From an uncultured Lachnospiraceae bacterium (lineage in GTDB: Bacteria; Bacillota; Clostridia; Lachnospirales; Lachnospiraceae), in the NCBI GenBank assembly GCA_947564735.1, contig CANOEC010000012.1, positions 38,860 to 102,859 of the forward strand: 64,000 nt of DNA, given 5' to 3'. The translations under genes and the position numbers were made by a program. Below are positions 7,760 to 16,884 of the stretch, in pieces (the first letter of the stretch is position 1; each line of letters begins with the position of its first letter). Under the pieces are notes generated by a model that searched no databases, was not told the DNA's origin, and saw nothing but the letters and a program-made list of their open reading frames with translations.

Positions 7760-10000
7760 TTACTTCCGGTATAAGTAGAAATCATCCAGCGTTCCCCACG
7801 CTTTCGCGGCGGCACTGACACTTGCCCCAATAGTCAGTCTGCCGTCCTCTCCTACCGTGATTCCTTCCACCTCCGGGTTCTGCCAATTACACCATCCTGT
7901 TACGCCGGTCTCTGCCGCAAGCTGGTCTTTGCCGTTATCCGCATAGATATACATGTCCGCATTGTCGCCCGCATCTCCGCCTTGCAGATACAGACCGAAG
8001 ACATACTCACCCGGTTCCAAATCCGTCAGGGTCTGCTCCACCGTGAAATTCACTTCACTGGTTGACCAGAAATGCAGTGAGATATCCCCACTGTAGGCGT
8101 CCGCCGCTTTGTCCTGATAATCCGTGCCGCTGCCCGTGATTTCCCACATGGAGGTATCTTCTTCCTCGAAGCTGCCATTGACAATCAGATTCCTTCTGCT
8201 CACGGATATATGCGCCGTGGGCGTCGCTTCCTGCAACACCTTCACAACATCTTCAGTCAGAACTACTCCCTCTGCTCCGGCATTTCCTTCCCCAGTGCTT
8301 CCTTCCCCCGTACTGTCCTCTCCGCTCTTATCGATTAACTCAGGCAATTTACTGGCAATCTTGAAACTGCCTGTCACCTCATACTCGCCGCCCGTAAATG
8401 TATCGACTGCAGCAAGCTGTGTTTCATCCCATGCAACCGCCACCGGAATGATACTTCTATCATTAAAGATGACGTCCACCGTCTCCGGCATTTTTAATTC
8501 CGACTGCAAAGGAACATTCACTTCCACGTCGGGAATACTCTCCACCTGTTTCTCTACGATGGTTCCGCAATGCAGATACTGAAAGGTCTTTAACGACGCC
8601 AATGCCTGACCGCTATAGTCAAACAGTGCCTGATTATCCCAAGAGCTTCCGCCGTAGTACACGCCGGCGTCTTTCGGGTCATATTCTGCCGCATAGGAGG
8701 ACGCCCAGCCGGAACCATACTGCTCCCATATCTCCTTGTTCTTTGCAAGTACCTGTTCTGCATCCGCCGCGCCTTCTTCCCAAACGTCTACCGGCACCCA
8801 CGCCGGCTCCCAATAGAAGTATCCTAATCCAGCCTCTCCGACTGCCGCCACTGCCGCGCAGACGTCGCGGATTTCATTGGTCTGTCCCTGCACGGTCGCC
8901 GGATATTCAGGCAGTATATCGGCTTCCCCGATGCTGTTTGCAGAGCCATCGCCATCCCCCGTCGTATACGGGTAGGAATTCTCCGCCACAAGCACTTTCT
9001 TGCCGTAGGTTCCCGCTATCTCCTGAAGCGTCTCCGTCAGATTCTCTTTCGTCCCATGCCAGAACGGATAATAGGACACCGCAAAGATATCGTAATCGAT
9101 TTCCTTTTCTTTTACCTTCTCCGCTATCGCCAAGATTCCCTTTTTGTCGGATACGTCAGTAAAATGCACCGCAATCTGAATATCCTGTCCCGTCTTTTCG
9201 GAAACTTCCCGCACTGCAGCAGAACCTGCCTGCAAAAGCTGTCTCCTCTTCGTCCAGTCTGTCTCACCCGCAATGCCGTTGTTGATTTCGTTGCCAATCT
9301 GCACCATGCCTACATCGGCTCCGGCATCAATTATCTGTGTCAGACTCTCCTTCGTAAACTGCCCCAGCGCCTCAGCCTTTGCCTCTATCTCCATGCCTTC
9401 CCACGCCTTAGGGCACATCTGCTTGGAAGGATCCGCCCAGAAATCCGAGTAGTGATAATCCACACACAGTTTCATGCCATATTTCGCCGCCCGCCTGCCG
9501 ATTTCTGCCGCTTTTGCCGTATCGTTGCCGCCTCCGCCGTAGCTGTTCCCGTTCTCATCGTAAGGGTCGTTCCATACACGCACTCTGATGTAATTCACAC
9601 CATTTTGCGCCAGTATTTCAAAAATATCCTGCTCTTGTCCATTCTCATTGTAATAGACTACACCGCTCTCTTCTTCCGCCAGAATGCTGGAGATGTCTAC
9701 CCCTCTGATAAAATCATCCCTCAGATTCTCTATGGGTTCCACATACACGCTCTCCTTCTGCGGCTCTGTGGGCAGGTCATAGATAACCGCTTCGATTTCG
9801 ACCTTCCCGGCAGCGTTATCCTCTGCGCTCTCTGCATCTGACGTGTCTGACGCTTCGTTTCCTATAGCGTCATTTACTCCTGTTGTCACAGAAGTCTCTG
9901 CACTGCTCTCTGTCCCGTTTTCCGTTCCGCCGCAGCCGCTAAGCGCCGTCATAGCTGTGGTTACCGCCAATACTGTAAACAATCGTATGTTCTTTTTCAT
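7760..10000 (-). CDS. Secreted arabinogalactan endo-beta-1,4-galactanase, GH53, lipoprotein
   Basis: A 746-residue modular enzyme that cuts beta-1,4-galactan chains at the cell surface. The signal peptide ends in a lipobox (LSGC, Cys23), followed by an acidic, Ser/Thr-rich spacer. The GH53 barrel spans about 95-475 with RVWNDP (141-146), acid/base Glu238 in QIGNE and nucleophile Glu340 in LVAEN. Next come an Ig-like domain (about 480-560), a GEG-rich linker and a C-terminal jelly-roll carbohydrate-binding domain (about 600-746), comparable to galactan-binding CBM61 modules. The start at 10000 has an AAAGGGGTTG ribosome site and gives a clean signal peptide; a frame to 10030 is less likely. 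It feeds galactan fragments to the transporter and GH42 enzyme. Confidence 0.93.
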   Translation of the reverse strand: MKKNIRLFTVLAVTTAMTALSGCGGTENGTESSAETSVTTGVNDAIGNEASDTSDAESAEDNAAGKVEIEAVIYDLPTEPQKESVYVEPIENLRDDFIRGVDISSILAEEESGVVYYNENGQEQDIFEILAQNGVNYIRVRVWNDPYDENGNSYGGGGNDTAKAAEIGRRAAKYGMKLCVDYHYSDFWADPSKQMCPKAWEGMEIEAKAEALGQFTKESLTQIIDAGADVGMVQIGNEINNGIAGETDWTKRRQLLQAGSAAVREVSEKTGQDIQIAVHFTDVSDKKGILAIAEKVKEKEIDYDIFAVSYYPFWHGTKENLTETLQEIAGTYGKKVLVAENSYPYTTGDGDGSANSIGEADILPEYPATVQGQTNEIRDVCAAVAAVGEAGLGYFYWEPAWVPVDVWEEGAADAEQVLAKNKEIWEQYGSGWASSYAAEYDPKDAGVYYGGSSWDNQALFDYSGQALASLKTFQYLHCGTIVEKQVESIPDVEVNVPLQSELKMPETVDVIFNDRSIIPVAVAWDETQLAAVDTFTGGEYEVTGSFKIASKLPELIDKSGEDSTGEGSTGEGNAGAEGVVLTEDVVKVLQEATPTAHISVSRRNLIVNGSFEEEDTSMWEITGSGTDYQDKAADAYSGDISLHFWSTSEVNFTVEQTLTDLEPGEYVFGLYLQGGDAGDNADMYIYADNGKDQLAAETGVTGWCNWQNPEVEGITVGEDGRLTIGASVSAAAKAWGTLDDFYLYRK

Positions 10001-10061
10001 TGCTGTACAACCCCTTTCTCTAAGTAGCAACTTCAGTTTATCATACGATGGATGTATTCGT

Positions 10062-10390
10062 CTACTTTAGGTCAGTCTTTCTCTGCTCCGCAGCCGGAAT
10101 CTCTTCCGATGTAAGAATCTGTACCTCATCGGTTCGGTCCAGTACCACAAACGTTTCAATCATGGACTGGAGACGGGCACCCGTTCCCTCTTCTACCTCT
10201 ACGACATAACTTGCCGTGATAACGAATACACCACCACAACCATCATCTACAAAATAGACCTCCTTGACTTCACAATCACGCATGCCGCTGCGGTAATGCC
10301 ATAAAAAATATTTTTCTTCTTGAATCCACGCGCCTTTTTCACCTTCAAAGCCTCATCCAGCATTTCTTCCGGGGAATACCCTTTTTCCAT
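10062..10390 (-). pseudogene. Decayed anti-sigma-like membrane protein gene
   Basis: From the ATG at 10390 the frame reads MEKGYSPEEMLDEALKVKKA and then a basic stretch and hydrophobic start, an N-terminus typical of genes that follow this sigma type in clostridia. The frame stops after about 34 residues. The remaining 73 codons (10062-10283) continue in another frame with a plausible C-terminal domain ending EEIPAAEQRK. Most of the middle is missing, so an internal deletion with a frame shift is the simplest reading. It starts 2 bp after the stop of the sigma fragment, as an intact pair would. Confidence 0.6.
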
Positions 10391-10392
10391 TT

Positions 10393-10880
10393 TCACAGCA
10401 CGACCCCCTCTTTCTCCAAATATTGCCTTAACTTTAATCTTGTCCGATTCAGTTTCGTAGAAATATTACTTTCTTTTAGCCCAAATTTCTTTGAAAGGCT
10501 GGAAATACTTTCCATGCAAAAATACCTTTGGATAAACAGGGTTCTGGTAGTCACATCCTGCTTTAATAAAAAAGCATGGATAGCGCTGTTCACCGTATCA
10601 TCCGTCGAAGCCTCCACATCCTGCGATGACGGAATGCAATCCTGCAATTCGGACAGATAGATTTGAAGATGGCTGTCCCTCATTTTCCTATAGTTATACC
10701 GATATCTGGACAGCGCCAAATTACGCACAATCCGGCTGACATAAGCACGCAGATGTGTGGGATAGTCAGGCGGCACGCTGTTCCATGTCTTTAGGTAAGT
10801 ATCATTTTCACATTCCTCGGCATCCTCATTACATTTCAGAATATTCCAAGCAATATGAAAACTTTTTTTCTTTTTCCCAT
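10393..10880 (-). pseudogene. N-terminally decayed sigma-70 family factor
   Basis: Codons from about 10861 downward encode a recognisable sigma region 2 (HIAWNIL, then DAEECENDTYLKTWNS, then RIVRNLAL) and region 4 (KKFGLKESNISTKLNRTRLKLR), ending at 10393. Upstream of HIAWN the frame stays open but runs into an A-rich stretch with no ATG and no ribosome site, so about 30 N-terminal residues and the start are lost. A short product could begin at the GTG at 10776, inside region 2, but it would lack half the core-binding domain. With the broken partner at 10062-10390 this looks like a dying regulatory pair. Confidence 0.65.
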
Positions 10881-10917
10881 CCCCAATCCGGAATACTCAA
10901 ATCCTATAAAAAACTCC

Positions 10918-10946
10918 TTGCGAACCCCCGCAACCTATGCTATAAT
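10918..10946 (+). promoter_or_regulatory. Promoter of the tRNA-Trp gene
   Basis: TTGCGA (10918-10923), 17-bp spacer, perfect TATAAT (10941-10946), 34 bp before the mature tRNA end. Confidence 0.6.
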
Positions 10947-10980
10947 ATAACTCGGTGATTTGAAATACACCACAGTACAT

Positions 10981-11051
10981 AGGGGCATAGTTCAAAGGTA
11001 GAACAGTGGTCTCCAAAACCATCGATGTGGGTTCGATTCCTACTGCCCCTG
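10981..11051 (+). tRNA. tRNA-Trp (anticodon CCA)
   Basis: A 71-base cloverleaf. The acceptor stem AGGGGCA (10981-10987) pairs with TGCCCCT (11044-11050), and base 11051 is the discriminator G. The D arm, the anticodon loop CTCCAAA with anticodon CCA, and the T loop TTCGATT are all present. The 3' CCA is not encoded. Confidence 0.96.
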
Positions 11052-11056
11052 TATAA

Positions 11057-11084
11057 GCCCGTGAGTCTTTGCTCACGGGTTTTG
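11057..11084 (+). terminator. Rho-independent terminator after tRNA-Trp
   Basis: Stem CCCGTGAG (11058-11065) with CTCACGGG (11072-11079), loop TCTTTG, followed by TTTTGTGTT. Confidence 0.85.
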
Positions 11085-11109
11085 TGTTATATAGAAAGGA
11101 ATCTGTACC

Positions 11110-11622
11110 ATGAAGAGAATGATCGCATTGTCTGCCGTCTTTTGTCTGATTGCCGGGCTGATGACGGGCTGCGGCAAGAGCACCCCTCTGCTTTCCGCGG
11201 TTGATTACGAACTAAATCCCATGACAAACGAAACAAATAAAGGGGTATCTATCGGAGATACCCCAGAGGATTTTCTTGCCGCTTACGGCGAATATAAAAT
11301 TTTCACATCTGTGGACGGTCAGGATTACCAAGTGCTTCCCACTGAGGAAATCCCCTTCGACTCTGCCGCCGTTACCCTTCTGCCCACCTTTTTCATAGAC
11401 GGGCTGCCTGTAGATACGGATGCCTTCTGTGAAGAAAATGAAATTGAGAAGACCAGTCTCTTATCTTTTTTAAGCTCTGATGATTATCTAAACTCCCACA
11501 CGGTAGTCTACTACTACCTGCTTTTTACATGGGAAAAAGGCGTCATCACAGACATCCGCTCCTCCTATATGGACTACAATGAAGACGCCTCCTACTATCA
11601 ATCATTCACAGAAACTGACTGA
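11110..11622 (+). CDS. Hypothetical lipoprotein
   Basis: A 170-residue protein with a short signal peptide ending in the lipobox LMTGC (residues about 17-21), so it should be anchored on the outer face of the membrane. The ribosome site is GAAAGGA. The mature part is acidic and has no domain I recognise; a middle segment (SIGDTPEDFLAAYGEYK) is reminiscent of small bacterial lipoproteins with a repeat-like fold. It stands alone between tRNA-Trp and a convergent ABC exporter gene. Confidence 0.75.
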   Translation: MKRMIALSAVFCLIAGLMTGCGKSTPLLSAVDYELNPMTNETNKGVSIGDTPEDFLAAYGEYKIFTSVDGQDYQVLPTEEIPFDSAAVTLLPTFFIDGLPVDTDAFCEENEIEKTSLLSFLSSDDYLNSHTVVYYYLLFTWEKGVITDIRSSYMDYNEDASYYQSFTETD

Positions 11623-11689
11623 TATAGTCAATCTTCTGCCATCCTATCCAACAATCAAAATACCTTCGGCATTTTATTCCGTTCACCGC

Positions 11690-13447
11690 TTACCCCGCGA
11701 ACTGGCTATTATACAGTGTTGCGTAGAAACCATTCTGCGCAAGCAGTGTCTCATGATTTCCCTGCTCGATAATATTGCCGTCCTTCATGACCAGAATCAC
11801 ATCCGCCTCGCGGATGGTAGAGAGCCTGTGCGCCACAATAAAACTGGTCCTTCCCTTCATCATCGTGGCAAACGCCTGCTGTATCTTGATTTCCGTTCTC
11901 GTATCTATCGAGGAAGTCGCTTCATCCAAAATCAACATTGGCGGCAGACAGAGCATGACTCTTGTAATACACAGAAGCTGCTTCTGTCCCTGCGAAAGAT
12001 TTCCTCCATCCTCACCGATAACCGTATCATATCCCTGCGGCAGCCTCTTGATAAAACTGTGGGCATGGGATGCCTTCGCAGCCGCAATCACTTCTTCCTG
12101 CGTAGCCTCCGGTTTTCCCATAGTAATATTTTCTCTGATGGTTCCGGCTTTGAGCCAAGTTTCCTGCAATACCATTCCATAATTGTCGCGCAGGCTGCTT
12201 CTCGTCACATTTCTGATATCCGCGCCGTCCACACGGATTTGCCCCGACAAAACGTCATAAAATCTCATGAGCAGATTAATCACCGTCGTCTTGCCGCATC
12301 CGGTAGGACCCACAATCGCCACTCTCTGACCCGGTTTGACCGAAAGGTTAAAATCCGTAATCAGCTTCTTATCCGGCACATAGGAAAATTCCACATGCTC
12401 TAAATCGACTCTGCCTTCCACGTCTTTTAAGATAAGCGCGTCCTCACTCTCCGGAATCTGCGGCTCTTCCTCAATCAAGGCAAATATCCTTGCGGCGCAG
12501 GCAATCGCGTTCTGCAGTTCCGTAACCACGCCCGATATCTCGTTAAAAGGCTTCGTATACTGGTTGGCATATGTGAGAAAGCATGATAACTGTCCCACGC
12601 TGATTCCTCCCCGTATGGCAAAGAAAGCGCCTGTCACAGCCACACCCGCATAGACCAGATTGTTGACAAACCGGGTGGATGGGTTGGTGATGGAGGAATA
12701 GAAAATCGCCTTCAAGGAACACTTCCCCAGTCTGTCGTTGATCTCGTCAAACTCTGCCAGCGCCTCGTCCTCATGGGAAAAAGCCTGTACCACCTTCTGA
12801 TTGCCTATCATTTCCTCGATTAAGGCAGTCTGCTCTCCCCTCGTCTCCGACTGTACCTTGAACATCGTATAGGTCTTCTTTGCAATAAATGCCGCCACAA
12901 TGAAAGACAGCGGCGTAATCAATACCACAACACCCGTAATGCCTACATTGACACTCAGCATAAACCCCAGCGTTCCCAGAATTGTGATAACACCCGTAAA
13001 GAACTGAGTGAACCCCATCAACAGACCATCTGCAAACTGATCCACGTCCGCAATGACGCGACTCACCACTTCCCCGTAAGAATGACCGTCAATATACTTC
13101 AGAGGAAGAATCTCTATCCGGCGAAACGCCTCATTTCTGATATCCTGCACGATACGGTAGGTCATCTTGTTGTTGCATACATTCATAATCCACTGCGCAG
13201 CTGCCGTAGCTGCTATGACGACCGCCATCTTTTTTAGTATGACAAAGACGCCTGCAAAATCCACATTTCCCTTATCCAGAATTAAATCTATGACTTTACC
13301 GGTCAATATTGGAAGGTACAGTGTAAGCGTAACAGTCAGCGCCGCCATCACAATCGACAATACAAGATAGACCCAATATTTTCTAATATAATGTAAAACC
13401 TTGACCACGGTCTCTTTTTGACTACTCCGGTTATCTGCTCTCTCCAT
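11690..13447 (-). CDS. Heterodimeric ABC exporter half, catalytically intact
   Basis: A 585-residue half-exporter: six transmembrane helices (about 30-320) fused to a nucleotide-binding domain (about 345-585). Walker A is GPTGCGKTT, the signature NLSQGQKQL, and Walker B LILDEATSSID with the normal catalytic glutamate. Its start is 3 bp from the stop of the other half-exporter (13450-15216), so they are co-translated and should form a heterodimer of the LmrCD/TM287-288 type that exports drugs, lipids or peptides. The substrate is not readable. Confidence 0.93.
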   Translation of the reverse strand: MERADNRSSQKETVVKVLHYIRKYWVYLVLSIVMAALTVTLTLYLPILTGKVIDLILDKGNVDFAGVFVILKKMAVVIAATAAAQWIMNVCNNKMTYRIVQDIRNEAFRRIEILPLKYIDGHSYGEVVSRVIADVDQFADGLLMGFTQFFTGVITILGTLGFMLSVNVGITGVVVLITPLSFIVAAFIAKKTYTMFKVQSETRGEQTALIEEMIGNQKVVQAFSHEDEALAEFDEINDRLGKCSLKAIFYSSITNPSTRFVNNLVYAGVAVTGAFFAIRGGISVGQLSCFLTYANQYTKPFNEISGVVTELQNAIACAARIFALIEEEPQIPESEDALILKDVEGRVDLEHVEFSYVPDKKLITDFNLSVKPGQRVAIVGPTGCGKTTVINLLMRFYDVLSGQIRVDGADIRNVTRSSLRDNYGMVLQETWLKAGTIRENITMGKPEATQEEVIAAAKASHAHSFIKRLPQGYDTVIGEDGGNLSQGQKQLLCITRVMLCLPPMLILDEATSSIDTRTEIKIQQAFATMMKGRTSFIVAHRLSTIREADVILVMKDGNIIEQGNHETLLAQNGFYATLYNSQFAG

Positions 13448-13449
13448 GA

Positions 13450-15216
13450 CTACACCTCCTGCTCTTTCGGATACTGCGAATAATAGATTTCCTGATAGAC
13501 GCTACACCTTGCAAGAAGCTCGTCGTGGGCACCAATATCCGCCATCTCTCCGTCGTCCAAAACAATAATCTGATCTGCGTATCTGATGGAGGAGGCTCTC
13601 TGCGATACGATAAAGACCGTCATATCGCCTTCCATATCCCGAATTGCCTGTCTGAGCGCAGCGTCCGTCGCATAATCAAGCGCCGATGCGCTGTCGTCCA
13701 GTATGAGAATCTCCGGTCTGCCCGCCAGCGCCCTCGCAATCGTCAGACGCTGCCTCTGTCCGCCGGACAGATTTCTTCCCGTCTGCGCCACATGAAAATC
13801 AAGCCTGCCTGCTTTCTGCTCCACAAACTCCTTCGCCTGCGCCGTCTCCACTGCCTGCCATAACTCCTCATCCGTGGCATCCTCCTTACCCCACAAGAGA
13901 TTTTCCCTAATGGTTCCTTGAAAAAGAACCGCTTTCTGGGGAACGATGCCGATTTTCTTTCGCAGTTCCTCCATCGAATAGTCCCGGACATCCCGCCCAT
14001 CAATACGCACACACCCTTTTGTGGCATCATAGAAACGCGGTATCATATGCACGAGAGACGATTTTCCCGAACCCGTTCCGCCGATGATGCCTACAGTCTC
14101 GCCTTTTTTCACATGAAAATCAATATCCGACAGCGATTCCGCCCCTGCTCCGGCATAGGTCAAATGTACATGGTCGAAATCAACAACGCAGTCTTTATCG
14201 CCGCCGCGCTTTGACCCTGCGCCCTCTGCTTTGTCCCTCTCAACTATATTCCCCGCCTGTTTCCACTCCATGCTCGATTGAATCTCAAATACATTTTCAA
14301 TACGGTTGGCGCAGGCAAGCGCTTTCGTAATGGTGATAATCAGATTCGCCAGTTTCACAAGTTCAATCAATATCTGTGACATATAGTTGACAAGTGCAAC
14401 CACCTGCCCTTGTGTGATAGTTCCCTCATTCACGCGCACTGCCCCGGTATAGAGCAGGATAATAGTCGCCGCGTTGATAATAATGTATGTGACTGGATTG
14501 GTCAATGCAGACAGTTTCCCAACGAAAAGCTGCATGTGCGCGAGCATACTGTTCTTTTGCTCGAAGGCCTCTATCTCTTCCTCTTCTTTATTAAAAGCAC
14601 GGATGACACGCGCACCCGTAAGATTCTCTCTCGTTGCGCCAAGAACACTGTCCAAGCCTGCCTGCACCTTCTTATAGAGTGGCATGGTCAGCATCATAAT
14701 ACCGAATACCACAATGGATAAGAGGGGAATCGTCACCACAAAGATAAGCGCCGCCTTAAAGTCAATCGTAAACGCCATAATCATTGCGCCAAAGACGATA
14801 AACGGCGAGCGCAGGAAAAGACGCAGAACCATATTGACGCCGTTCTGCACCTGATTGACGTCAGATGTCATCCGGGTAATCATGGTGGAGGTTCCTAGCG
14901 TATCCATCTCCGTAAAAGAAAGCCCCTGTATATGCTCAAACAGAGAATGCTTTAGCTTGGTGGAAAATCCCACCGCCGCCTTCGCCGCAAAATACTGTGC
15001 CGTAATGGAACATACCAGACCAATGACACCAAGCAAAACAAGTACCGCACCCATCCGTAGTACATAGGCGGTGTTCCCGCCTCCTATGCCGCGGTCAATG
15101 ATCGCCGCCATGACAAGCGGTACAAATAACTCAAAAGTCGCCTCCAGCATTTTAAAAAGAGGCGCAAGCACCGTTTCTTTCTTATAATCTTTCAGATAAA
15201 CCAACAATTTCTTCAT
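13450..15216 (-). CDS. Heterodimeric ABC exporter half with degenerate catalytic site
   Basis: A 588-residue half-exporter with six transmembrane helices and a C-terminal nucleotide-binding domain. Walker A is GGTGSGKSS, the signature NLSGGQRQR. Walker B reads LILDDSASALD: aspartate replaces the catalytic glutamate, the hallmark of the non-hydrolysing site in heterodimeric exporters, while the partner at 11690 keeps glutamate. I chose the ATG at 15216 over a GTG one codon upstream; an AGAGGG ribosome site precedes it. A charged insertion of about 25 residues before Walker A (GAGSKRGGDKD) is unusual. Confidence 0.92.
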   Translation of the reverse strand: MKKLLVYLKDYKKETVLAPLFKMLEATFELFVPLVMAAIIDRGIGGGNTAYVLRMGAVLVLLGVIGLVCSITAQYFAAKAAVGFSTKLKHSLFEHIQGLSFTEMDTLGTSTMITRMTSDVNQVQNGVNMVLRLFLRSPFIVFGAMIMAFTIDFKAALIFVVTIPLLSIVVFGIMMLTMPLYKKVQAGLDSVLGATRENLTGARVIRAFNKEEEEIEAFEQKNSMLAHMQLFVGKLSALTNPVTYIIINAATIILLYTGAVRVNEGTITQGQVVALVNYMSQILIELVKLANLIITITKALACANRIENVFEIQSSMEWKQAGNIVERDKAEGAGSKRGGDKDCVVDFDHVHLTYAGAGAESLSDIDFHVKKGETVGIIGGTGSGKSSLVHMIPRFYDATKGCVRIDGRDVRDYSMEELRKKIGIVPQKAVLFQGTIRENLLWGKEDATDEELWQAVETAQAKEFVEQKAGRLDFHVAQTGRNLSGGQRQRLTIARALAGRPEILILDDSASALDYATDAALRQAIRDMEGDMTVFIVSQRASSIRYADQIIVLDDGEMADIGAHDELLARCSVYQEIYYSQYPKEQEV

Positions 15217-15356
15217 CACATATACCCTCTGTCACATTTTTTCCATTCCGCAATGCTTTCCGGCATGGTCTTTCCCATGTCATGCCCTCTGATAACATTC
15301 TGACATTCTCATAGCACACGCCAAAACAACAGCCGGACATTCCCATACCGTATATC

Positions 15357-15387
15357 AAAACAGCAGCCGAGGAATCCCCGACTGCTG
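15357..15387 (-). terminator. Terminator of the LCP-family gene
   Basis: Read on the minus strand, CAGCAGTCGGGGA pairs with TCCTCGGCTGCTG (about 13 bp with two wobble pairs and a tight loop) and is followed by TTTTGATAT. It lies 57 bp after the stop of the gene at 15444. Confidence 0.75.
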
Positions 15388-15443
15388 TCGCATACTTCTA
15401 TCGTTACACTTCAGTCCTCACTTTCAGTCATTCATGCAGCTTA

Positions 15444-16655
15444 TTATCTGTATTCATCTGTCTGATCCATAATCTCGTCACTGATATTCATCACCTGTCT
15501 GGAAGGCCGGTATTCCGCCTCCGGAAACAAAAGTGTATGCAATTCCTCCACGTTTTCTTCCAAGTCATCGGGAATGACACAACTACCCTTGCTGCCCACA
15601 TTTGCGCCGCGCCTGTTATCCGCAAAGGGGAACCCGTCACTGGCAACCACGTCATATCCTGCCACGCTGCCCAATACACTGATGATTTCATTGACTCCCA
15701 GCGATGTCTCCACCTCAGGCAAAATGGCGTTGACCATATTAGTCAGAGAACTTACCGACACCGTTTTCGCCTTCTCCATCATCGCCGTCAATACATCCCT
15801 CTGTCTCTCGGCACGCCTGAAATCATCGCCTTTGGTATATCGTATCCTGCAATATGCGGTAGCCTGCATCCCATTTAACAGCTGCATACCGCTCTCTGTT
15901 ACCGGTATATAATCTACTCCCAGCTCTTCAGACATCGTCAGCTGATAATTATTTAAGTGGGATATCTCCGCATCGGTAACCTCGATCTCGATACCGCCCA
16001 AGGCATCCACCGCATCAATCAGACCGCCGAAACCGACCGTCACATAGTCCGTGATATTAAGGTCAAGATTCGTATTCAGCATACTGATTGCCTGCTCCGG
16101 TCCGCCTTGCGCATATGCAGCATTACACTTATTATAAGAATCATTACCCAGATTCAAATAGGTATCACGGAACACCGAAACCAGCTTGATTTCCTGTGTA
16201 TCCTGATTAATGCTTGCAATAATGATGGAGTCACTTCTCGTTCCCCTGCCAAGCTCGCCGTCTCTCGCATCCACGCCGAACAATGCGATGTTACGATACC
16301 CCAGCGTTTCATTGCTCTCTTCTTCCTCACGTATGATTTCCGCAACTTCTTCATTGATTGTAATCTTTTCTTTGTCAATTTTCTTGCGGTCCACCTCTTT
16401 GGTGGCTGTCACCACCACATACATCACGCCAATCGCCGCAATGAGTACGCAGATTTCAATGATAAGCAGCGGAATATGCTTTATCCATTTTCGCTTCGTG
16501 CCATCTCTCGTCTTCCCGTTCTCCGGCTTTGCCGCTGCGTCTATCTCATTCTCCGGCTTTGCCGCCGTCTCTGTCCCTGCGCAATCATCCTGTACCTTCT
16601 CTACCGGCTTCGCATCCTCTGACATCCCCTGCGACTCCTGTATCTGTTTGTCCAT
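15444..16655 (-). CDS. LytR-CpsA-Psr (LCP) family cell-wall polymer ligase
   Basis: A 403-residue membrane-anchored protein. The cytoplasmic N-terminus (about 60 residues) has two near-identical AAKPEN repeats, followed by a helix at about 62-85 and an outer coil. The LCP domain starts near residue 118 (NIALFGVDARDG), with TRSDSIII and the pyrophosphate-binding VFRDTYLNL motif. LCP enzymes move teichoic acid or capsule chains from lipid carriers to peptidoglycan. It is a single gene with its own promoter region (extended -10 TGCTAAAAT near 16750, minus strand) and terminator. Confidence 0.9.
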   Translation of the reverse strand: MDKQIQESQGMSEDAKPVEKVQDDCAGTETAAKPENEIDAAAKPENGKTRDGTKRKWIKHIPLLIIEICVLIAAIGVMYVVVTATKEVDRKKIDKEKITINEEVAEIIREEEESNETLGYRNIALFGVDARDGELGRGTRSDSIIIASINQDTQEIKLVSVFRDTYLNLGNDSYNKCNAAYAQGGPEQAISMLNTNLDLNITDYVTVGFGGLIDAVDALGGIEIEVTDAEISHLNNYQLTMSEELGVDYIPVTESGMQLLNGMQATAYCRIRYTKGDDFRRAERQRDVLTAMMEKAKTVSVSSLTNMVNAILPEVETSLGVNEIISVLGSVAGYDVVASDGFPFADNRRGANVGSKGSCVIPDDLEENVEELHTLLFPEAEYRPSRQVMNISDEIMDQTDEYR

Positions 16656-16884
16656 AAGTAACTCCTCTATCCGGATTATTCCATCCCATTATCACCCATA
16701 AGACCTCGTATACTCCGTCACACTCAAAATACCATATCCCGAATATTTTAGCATACAAACTTCATTTTGAATATATCAAAAGCAAAAAATATTAAATAAA
16801 TTTAAAATTTTGTTACATTTTCGTCATATTTAAGCTGCTTACATCTCCATTCTATTCATTCCATCGCTTATCTGTCCTCCCCGG

